Shown here: positions 57,598 to 64,000 of the stretch, piece by piece
Numbering within the stretch: the first letter of the stretch is position 1
Layout of the letters: each line of letters starts with the position of its first letter
NCBI GenBank assembly: GCA_023105745.1
Contig: JALGQZ010000018.1
Coordinates: 23,617,132 to 23,681,131 of the forward strand
Source: Austropuccinia psidii
Taxonomy: Eukaryota; Basidiomycota; Pucciniomycetes; Pucciniales; Sphaerophragmiaceae
Direction: 5' to 3'
Length of the DNA stretch: 64,000 bases
Position numbers and translations under genes: made by a program
The notes under the pieces: generated by a model
The model's input: only the letters and a program-made list of their open reading frames with translations
Databases searched by the model: none
Told to the model about the DNA's origin: nothing

Positions 57598-59033
57598 TGT
57601 CAGCTGGAGTCTATGTTGAAGCAGTAATTAGGCTATTTACAACTAGAACTATGACTCTGACGCGTGGAAATAATTTTAAAATAAGAGTTTCAATTTAATA
57701 TAAAGGTTTATAATATAATAACAGGGCTCTACTATTGAATAATAGTGGTTGTGAGTGCTATGGAGAACCCTGGTTGCAGTCTTATCAGTTGGATTACTAT
57801 AATAAAAGCTACAATAATTAAAATTATAATTATACCCTGATTATTACCCAAGAGTAAAACTGTTTTTGACAGTTTACTACATAGGATATTCAAGAGCAGG
57901 ATGAGGAAACAATTCTGGCTGTTAGAAGCCTCCTTTTTATCCTGAAATGGGGTTGAAAGGGTGCTAGACCTTTCCACGTAGAGGAAGTGAAGATTTTTCA
58001 CCCTCTAGTACTGGCTTGTGGTTTGCAAACAGCCTGTATAGCCTGTATTGGGCTCAGATGTAGTTTTGAAACCACATCTGGGCATTTTTCACCAATACAG
58101 GGTGAAACTTTTCATCTGGAGACCTCACAGCCTGATTCTGATGTGTATGATGTGTAGAATGCTGTACAGAAACTGTATGGGACCCCAGTATTGACTGAAA
58201 TATGAGGTGTTGAAGTAAAAACAAGCTTCTTTGTCTATTTGACACCTCATATTCATGGTTATGGGATATTATCCCATGGTAAGGCTGTATATGACAGCAG
58301 GTGGGAATCTGACCTTAAAACACCCATAACTTTGTCAATTCTTGAGATATCAACCTCAAAATTGGTTCAGTGTGTAGCCTGTATGTGCTCTACACAATGG
58401 TACCTCATTTGATATAGGTATCATTAAATATGGCAAAGTTATCCCATGTACAAGATTTTTGTACATTTGTGTGGTATAGGCAAAAAGCTGTATTGAGCTT
58501 ATTTTCCCCATAAATTTTGTTGTAGTTGTGCTATGGGGAAATGGATGACACCATCAGATAGCCCTGATTGTGCTCTTTCCAAAAAGACCCCACTTCAAGT
58601 ATCTCACACTAAAACTGTAGAAGCTAGATGAGAGGTGAATGTTTTGTTCACCCTTATCTGGCTTGAAATTGACCATAACTCCAGTGATATTGGTTCTAGC
58701 TCAGTTTGGCTGGTACCATTGGATAGCCCTGGCTTGAAGCTTCATTTTGAATACCCATTTGATGGGGTTAAGTCTCTCCTTCTGGATTTTAGATGAGATA
58801 TGAAAATTAAGGTTTATGCTCAGCAATAACTTTGAGTAGGAATAACTTTGTTATTCTTTGTCCTATGGTGATGGGACTTATATTTTCAGAAAGAGGTGAG
58901 TTTCCTCTTTCTTTTGATACCTTTTGAGCTGATTTGGCTCAGCTCCATTTTTTTGTGGTATCTTGGCTATACCATTGGTTTATGGTATTTTGACTGTCAT
59001 GCTTGTGCTCTGGTTTTGAGTCACAGGCTGACA
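57598..59033 (-). repeat. 5' LTR of B2
   Basis: 1436 bp. Begins TGTCAGCTGGAG and ends CAGGCTGACA, followed by the GAAGG duplication. It should contain the element promoter, but no element could be placed confidently. Confidence 0.95.
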
Positions 59034-59038
59034 GAAGG

Positions 59039-59495
59039 GGACCAAGTGTTACTGTTTACACTTAACTTTAATAATCTCAAAGGACCTAAGAAAATGAGAG
59101 ACTCATTTTTAGGGCCTTTCACTATCATCAAATTGATAGGGAAAAATGCAGTGGAAGTCAAACTCACAGAGGAGTTTTCCAGGAAACACCCAGTCTTTCC
59201 AGTGAGTTTAGTCAAGCCATACTTCCAGACAGAGGAGGATAAATTCCCCTCCAGGAAGAAGAACCCCACACCACCAGAAATAGTGGAGGTGGAGGATTCC
59301 CCTGGACCAGTGAAGAAAATCATCAATGCCAAGAGGATCAGACTTAATGGTAAGGATCAGAGACAGTACTTAGTCAGATTCAAGAACCAGACAGCTGATA
59401 AGGACAAATGGTTGGCAGAAGATGCCATACCAGATGGGAACCTTCATTTAAGGATATTCAGGGCCTTTAGGAGGACTGAACAGTCTCATCAATGA
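59039..59495 (+). pseudogene. pol: pol C-terminus of B1, downstream of the B2 insertion
   Basis: Continues the B1 frame cut at 49304: [22 protein letters not shown], the GPF/Y module (GPFTIIK to SLVKPY), and the chromodomain-like tail ([18 protein letters not shown]), stop TGA at 59493. It is almost identical in wording to the end of the B2 integrase. With the insertion and one duplication copy removed, the join is in frame. Confidence 0.9.
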
Positions 59496-59501
59496 TGAGC
59501 C

Positions 59502-59520
59502 TTTTTTAAAAGGAAGGGTA
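59502..59520 (+). other. Polypurine tract of B1
   Basis: A T-run then aaaaggaagggta lies directly before the TGTCAG of the 3' LTR. Confidence 0.7.
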
Positions 59521-62500
59521 TGTCAGCCTGTGACTCAAAACCAGAGCACAAGCATGACAGCCAAATACCATAAATCAATGGTATAGCCAAGATACCACCA
59601 GAACATGGAGCTGAGCCAAATCAGCTCAAAAGATATCAAACAAAAGAGGAAAATTACCTCTTTCCAAATATACAAGTCTCATCCTCATAGGACCAAGAAT
59701 AACAAAGTTCTTCCTGCTCAAAGCTGGGGCTGAGCATAAACCTTAATTTTCACCTCTCATCTGAAATACAGAGTAATAGGCTTAGCCTCATCAAATGGGT
59801 ATCCAAAATGAAGCTCCAAGTAAGGGCTATCCAATTGTACCAGCCAAACTGAGCTAGCACCAGTATTACAGAAGTAATGATCAGATTCAGGCCAAATAAG
59901 GGTGAATAAAATATTCACCTCTCATCTAGCTTCTACAGTTTTAGTGTGAGATACCTAAAGTGGGGTCTTTTTGGAAAGAGCACAATCAGGGCTATCTGAT
60001 GGTTCCATTCATTTCCCCATATCTCATCTAGAACAAAAGCTATAAAGCAAACAAGCCCAATACAGCTTTTTTCCTAAAACACACATATGTACAAAAGCTC
60101 TTGTACATGGGATACCTTTGCAATATTTAATGATAGCCATATCAAATGAGATACCATTGTGTAGAACACATACAGGGCTACGAATTGGACCAATTTTGAG
60201 GTTGATATCTCAAACACTGACAAAGATATAGCTGTTTTAAGGTCAAAATCCCACAGTTTGGCCAATACAGCCTTACCATTGGTTAATATCCCTGTGAGCC
60301 TTTGAGATATGACCTCATATCCAAAAGTGTCACAGCAAAGTTTCTGTAATAAATGCACTTATGATAATTATCTCAAAAATTAGTAAAATACCATAAATAA
60401 GTACGAAATCTGAATTAAAGAAGAATCTAATGAAAAAACATGTGAAATAAGTTACACCATTAGATTCCTCATGGTAAAATACACATATGTAATCTTTATG
60501 GCATATCTGAAAAGTCAATAATTACTGAAGTATAAGTAATAATATCTTAAAAAAGGTACAAAACCTCATTTATCTCAGAAACCAATGAATCAACATGTAA
60601 AATACATTGTACCATTGGATTCTCCATAAACCTCTACACATAACACAATTATAAAGCTAATCTCCAAAGTTAATACTTAAGGAATTAAGCTGAATATATG
60701 CACTTTTTGGGTCAATGCATATATTCATGGCTTTTAGCTAATATCTCTTGAAATATACAAGATGGAGAGATAAACCAAAGATAAAGTCACCACATAAATA
60801 CTGTAGGAATACAGATATGAACTTTGGTTCACAAGTCATAAACAAGGTTAAAACTTGTAATGGATTATTGAATAAAATCAATAGAGCTGTTTACCACTTT
60901 GTGGTGAAAGTGGTACAAACTTAAAAAAAGGTCACAGTCAGATTCTACTAGTTAATACGTGCAGAATGAAGTAGTTTTTGATAATATTCAAGGTATAACC
61001 CTCTGAAATCATGGTTTGAAGTTTAAAATATTGAATTTTGACAGAAAAGAGGAGTTACAAGAAAAATCATCAAAAATAGAGTTTTGATGATGTAATGAAA
61101 TTCTCTTGGAAGTTTAATAAGGACATGCCAAGCTCTCAGAATAGCTGTAGCATGTATAACGTAAAAGTTATCAATGATCAAAGTTTAAGCTTAAATTTGA
61201 TCATTTATGATCACTCACTGTAATATTATTTTAAGCTTAACAGTCATATAAGTGGAAAACTGATTAATACTAATAAAATCCACTAATTTTAGGCTTCTTC
61301 CAAGCCTATGATGTCATTAAACTTAGAGTTATAGTGATAACTCTAAATAATGGTGTAATAATGAGATAAGATGGTTTGATCATGATGTAATCATCACTAA
61401 ACCTTAAAATATTGATCATTTCTAGTAGAAAGCATAAGTACATCTCTACTAGAAGCCTTCTGGACTCTAGAAGGGAGGTATTTACTATAAAGAGAGCTCT
61501 TTTTACTCTATTTTCCCCTCAGATGCTTACAAAACACTAAATAATTAAATCAAAAAAAGGTAAATTCTTTATTCTTTATATACAAAACTTTTATATTATT
61601 AAAGACCAAAGATCATCTTTATTATAATTATCAATCTTGATGTGATTACTTCAATTATTTAACTTTTTTGTTAAATTTCTCTTAAAAATCTCAAATCCAT
61701 GTAAAATCAAGATAATTTGTAATTTCTCTTAATTTTTATTGTAAATAAAATTTAAATAGGTTTTATTTATATTATTTGGCGTAAAATCATTCAAAATTAC
61801 TATATTAAGTGTTAAAAGTAGGTTATTTCCTCTTATTATAATAATTTTCTCTCTATTATTACTTTAATAATTCTTTAATTAATATAAATAGTATTTATAT
61901 TAATTTATAACTCTAATATTGGTAATATTATTGTTATTAATTGTTGTTTCTTAATAAAAACCAACGTTTTATGCCTTTATTATTTGCTGGTAACAATAAT
62001 AAAGTGCTTTTGAATATATTAGTTATTATATCTTAATATATTATTTTATTTATTCAATGATATAATTATCTTTACACCTTAATTAGAATAATTCTTTATT
62101 ATTATAATTATTTTTTATCTTATTTACTTTATTTATAAGGACATTCAGAGTACAATAAGAAAAATATTAGTAATTTTTACTTATTGTTTCATAGTCAAAC
62201 TTTACAATCCCACAACCATGATTATGAGGTGTCAAACAGACCAAGAATCTTGTTTTTACTTCAGAACCTCATAGTTCATTCAATACTGGGGTCCCATACA
62301 GGTTCTGTACAGAATTCTACGTGTCATACATGTCAGAATCAGGCTGTGTGGTCTCCAGATGAAAATCTTCACCCTGTATTGGTGGAAACTGCCCAGATGT
62401 GGTTTCAAACCCACATCTGATCCCAATACAGGATATACAGGCCTTTTTCAAACCACAAGCCTGTCCTGGACAGTGAAAAATCTTCACTTTTCCTACGTTA

Positions 62501-62838
62501 AAAGGTCTAGCAGCCCTTTCACCCAATTTCAGGATATAAGGAGGCCTTTTCACTGCCAGAAAAGGAATTCCTATGTAGTACAACTGTCAAAAACAGTTAT
62601 ACTATTGGAAAATAATCAGGTTATACTATAAACTTTAGTATTTTAGTCTTTTGTTAGTGTAACCCAACAGATAAAGCTGCACCCAGGGCTTTCAACAATG
62701 CTCACCACCACTAATTCTCCTTAGTAAAGCCCTTTTAATGTATAATTGAACCTTCTTTAATACTTTTTATCCATGTCACAGTCATATTTAAAGTTGTAAA
62801 TAGCCTTATTATTTCTTTATCATGGACTCATCCTGACA
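59521..62838 (+). repeat. 3' LTR of B1, split by a solo LTR
   Basis: Starts TGTCAGCCTGTGACTC and ends catcctgaca. The net length is about 1.4 kb after removing the nested LTR and one duplication copy. It is in opposite orientation to the B2 LTRs and to 18977-20398. No partner 5' LTR exists in the window. Confidence 0.9.
60293..62206 (+). mobile_element. Solo LTR of A1 type
   Basis: 1914 bp, starting TGTGAGCCTTTGAGATATGAC and ending AACTTTACA. It is flanked by the duplication ATCCC (60288-60292 and 62207-62211) and aligns along its length with the A1 LTRs in reverse. It inserted into the B1 3' LTR, so family A was active after B1 arrived. Confidence 0.95.
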
Positions 62839-62948
62839 CTTCCTTTGTTTCTTTTTGAGAATATTTAATATTAAAAGATTCTATATTTAACAAAAAATAT
62901 ATACAAAAAAGGATAATTTAGATAAATCCTTATAATTGAAATCTCATT

Positions 62949-62966
62949 CCCCCCCCAAAAAAAAAA
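62949..62966. repeat. Poly-C / poly-A junction tract
   Basis: Eight C followed by ten A, then G and more A. Confidence 0.85.
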
Positions 62967-63135
62967 GAAAAAAGTTTAATAATGAAAGAAAAAATTAAAG
63001 GAAATTTTAATAAATTAAATCTTATTTAAAATGAAAAATTTTAAATTTTTAAAATATTTCATTTTTAAATTGACATAAAAATAATTATATATTTTAAATT
63101 TTAGCTAAGTAAGGTGGACTTTAAAAATTCAATCT

Positions 63136-63156
63136 CCCCCCCCCCAAAAAAAAAAA
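63136..63156. repeat. Poly-C / poly-A junction tract
   Basis: Ten C followed by eleven A, only 170 bp from the previous tract and in the same orientation. Confidence 0.85.
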
Positions 63157-64000
63157 TAAAGTAAATAAAAAGGATATTTTAAATAAAGTTAATTGATTAA
63201 TTTGAAATTATTTAATAAATAAAATTTACCTAATATTTTTTGAGATCTCATTTATTTGGTCATTATAAGTTGTCTAAATATCAGTTTTTCTGTGCACTTA
63301 ATTTCCCATAATTTTTAAAGATTTTAGTAAAAAAAACTGATGAATTATTTATAATATAAAGTTTATCTGAAAGAAAAAAAAGATTAAAAAATTCAATTAT
63401 AGCTGTAAATCATGACTTTCTTGTGGTATAATCTAATTTTATTTCTTAATATCAAATAATAAATATTTGTTCACTCTGTTAGATTTGTGAAAAGCTTTTA
63501 ATTAAGTTTTTTTCATTGAAAATCCACATGGATTAAATAATATTTATTTTAACTTTAAGAAAATATTTTTTTTTCTATAGAAATAAATCAATAATTTCTT
63601 TTTTGAAAATAGGTTAGTCTATTCATATTCTGTGACAGAAAATCTTAAATTAAACTTCCCTTGGATTCTTCTTCCAAATAATAGTAAAAAAGAATAATGA
63701 ACAAAATTTATCTATGATAAATAATATCTTATAAATGAAATTATTAAAAATTAACTATACCTCATTAATCTAAATGGCTTCATATTAATTTTATTTTCAA
63801 AAAATAGTATTAACTCAAAATGATTTATTCACCATGATGTTTTTTCAAATAAATAAGTAAGACTTATTTAATAAAAGGTTTAATTATAATTTATGAATAT
63901 TTTTTTAATAGTGGGTATCAAAATTACTTTTATCTATTTATTAGAAAAAACCCCTTAATTTTTTTGCATACAAAACTTTCTCAAATTAGTTTTCATATTT

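Larger units (their letters stand above)
49305..59033 (-). mobile_element. Complete Ty3/gypsy element B2, nested in B1
   Basis: 9729 bp with 5-bp duplications GAAGG (49300-49304 and 59034-59038). LTRs of 1437 and 1436 bp have TGTCAG/CTGACA ends. Internal order on the - strand: primer-binding box, leader, upstream ORF, gag, protease, RT, RNase H, integrase, chromodomain-like tail, polypurine tract. About 20 differences occur in the first 370 bp of the LTR pair (counted by eye), near 5 percent, so it is the younger of the two complete elements. A handful of stops and frameshifts break Gag-Pol. It lies head-to-head with B1, creating a long inverted repeat. Confidence 0.96.
43600..62838 (+). mobile_element. 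5'-truncated Ty3/gypsy element B1 with nested insertions
   Basis: The + strand remnant begins within the leader (cccagaggcca, as in B2 near 57085), so the 5' LTR and primer-binding site are missing. Coding blocks run from 43693 to 49304, are cut by B2, resume at 59039-59495, and end in a polypurine tract and 3' LTR 59521-62838. That LTR itself carries a solo family A LTR. Removing B2 and one copy of GAAGG restores the frame exactly: GACTTTAAAGAAGG plus GGACCAAGTG gives DFKEGDQV. A gag deletion and many stops show it was already decaying or has decayed since. Confidence 0.9.
62839..64000. other. AT-rich flank, no gene seen
   Basis: Very AT-rich sequence after the B1 LTR. No frame of interest. 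It contains two C/A junction tracts listed separately. Confidence 0.6.

Noticed and set aside
57732..58001. 89-codon - strand frame in the B2 LTR, with a relative at 49439-49708
   Set aside because: Open in both LTRs (MKNLHFLYVERSS). The solo copies have disrupted versions and no gene would be expected there; the similarity is explained by LTR homology. I keep only a small chance that it is real.

Overview
Organism. The window looks like a chromosome piece from a large, AT-rich, transposon-loaded fungal genome, most likely a rust fungus (Pucciniales). The basis is one small intron-rich gene with fungal splice signals, plus Ty3/gypsy elements with chromodomain-like tails. Their Gag and Pol wording matches what I remember of multi-copy elements from the myrtle rust Austropuccinia psidii. 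That attribution is recall, not a search. No bacterial features, tRNA, rRNA or CRISPR array were seen.

Layout. 1-4898 is AT-rich with no gene. 4899-5965 is a four-exon gene that resembles the kinetochore protein Mis14/NSL1, the only apparently intact host gene. 5966-18779 is AT-rich intergenic DNA with a 21-bp minisatellite, several hairpins and remnants I could not identify. 18780-28905 is a decayed Ty3/gypsy element (A2, + strand); a solo LTR of family B sits inside its 5' LTR. 29740-42310 is a decayed multi-exon gene on the - strand, split by a complete Ty3/gypsy element (A1, - strand, 31263-41707, TSD TCCAC). 43267-43584 is an orphan piece of A2-type LTR. 43600-62838 is a 5'-truncated family B element (B1, + strand). 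B1 carries a complete second family B element (B2, - strand, 49305-59033, TSD GAAGG) inside its integrase/C-terminal region, and an A1-type solo LTR (60293-62206, TSD ATCCC) inside its 3' LTR. 62839-64000 is AT-rich.

How the parts work together. Each element has the order LTR, primer-binding box, upstream ORF, Gag with CCHC knuckle, aspartic protease, reverse transcriptase, RNase H, DD35E integrase, GPF/Y module, chromodomain-like tail, polypurine tract, LTR. All copies carry stops or frameshifts. The most interesting feature is shared by A1, A2 and B. The first ATG of the gag frame lies inside a 64-68 nt predicted phase-1 intron. Removing that intron would join an upstream ORF to a long second frame (+1) that overlaps the 5' part of gag. 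The second frame keeps protein-like, related sequence in different subfamilies. This suggests that intron retention gives Gag-Pol and splicing gives an accessory protein that I do not recognise.
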